The translations under genes were made by a program, and so were the position numbers. A stretch of 5,807 bases of DNA from Chryseobacterium sp. (GTDB taxonomy: Bacteria; Bacteroidota; Bacteroidia; Flavobacteriales; Weeksellaceae): contig JAGNPP010000169.1 of assembly GCA_017989575.1 (NCBI GenBank), forward strand, positions 1 through 5,807, given 5' to 3'. The stretch's first letter is position 1; each line of letters starts with the position of its first letter. This document shows, one piece after another, positions 5,669 to 5,807 of the stretch. The notes beneath the pieces were generated by a model that did not search any database, had not been told where the DNA came from, and worked only from the letters and a program-made list of their open reading frames with translations.

Positions 5669-5807
5669 TTAGGATTTTAATTTTTTTGGATCTTGTCTTG
5701 CATCAAAAATTTGCAATATCCAAACTTGATTATTTTTTATCTTATAAACAATCTTGAAATATTTGTAAATAGCCCTGTATTGATCTGGTTCTAAGTTATC
5801 TTCTGTT
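5669..5807 (-). CDS. RelE/ParE-family toxin, C-terminal part (cut by the window edge)
   Basis: Only the last 45 codons and the stop are inside the window; the 5' part lies beyond 5807. The visible protein runs from TEDNLEPDQYRAIYK through YFKIVYKIKNN and VWILQIFDARQDPKKL to the end. The pattern of a basic YKIVYKI strand followed by a hydrophobic strand ending in F-D-x-R-Q-x-P is typical of the C-terminus of RelE/ParE toxins of type II toxin-antitoxin systems, where it forms the last beta strands of the fold. Family toxins are about 95-105 residues, so roughly half is missing here. An antitoxin gene would be expected just upstream, outside the window. I cannot say whether it acts as an mRNA interferase (RelE) or a gyrase inhibitor (ParE). 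Confidence 0.75.
   Translation of the reverse strand, partial: TEDNLEPDQYRAIYKYFKIVYKIKNNQVWILQIFDARQDPKKLKS

Noticed and set aside
1..5807. CRISPR array, tRNA, rRNA or insertion sequence
   Set aside because: No spaced direct repeats, no cloverleaf or rRNA signature, and no transposase or terminal inverted repeats were found.

Overview
The window looks like chromosomal DNA from a member of the Bacteroidota, most likely a flavobacterium of the Chryseobacterium type (Weeksellaceae). The reasons are the AT-rich intergenic DNA, start codons with A-rich leaders instead of clear Shine-Dalgarno sequences, matches to the Bacteroidota promoter box TAnnTTTG, and an acetyl-CoA carboxylase beta subunit of the form I associate with Flavobacteriia, lacking the zinc-finger cysteines. 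The genus is an inference.

Left part (1-413): no convincing protein gene. It holds a GC-richer block at about 96-212 with an unusual 38-codon open frame and a hairpin. A promoter candidate (239-270) and a leader of about 140 bases follow. The leader ends in a perfect 11-bp hairpin plus T-run (360-397) only 16-22 bases before metN, which suggests conditional termination.

Plus-strand operon (414-2889): metN, metI and metQ, a complete D/L-methionine ABC importer (ATPase with C-terminal NIL domain, permease, lipoprotein receptor). The genes are overlapping or 9 bases apart, and a terminator follows metQ (2917-2954).

Minus-strand block (5537 down to 2960): fbaA (class II fructose-bisphosphate aldolase), then accD (carboxyltransferase beta), then a small protein I assign from memory to the DUF6973 family. 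A 23-base inverted repeat lies between fbaA and accD, and a terminator lies between accD and the small gene. The two operons converge at about 2890-2959. fbaA serves glycolysis/gluconeogenesis and accD makes malonyl-CoA for fatty acid synthesis, so this is mostly housekeeping content.

Right edge (5669-5807, minus): the C-terminal 45 residues of a RelE/ParE-type toxin, with the rest outside the window.

I did not find a clear new multi-gene system. The points worth a second look are the structured metN leader, the inverted repeat touching the accD start, the small gene placed directly behind a terminator, the zinc-less AccD, and the peptide-like block at 96-212.
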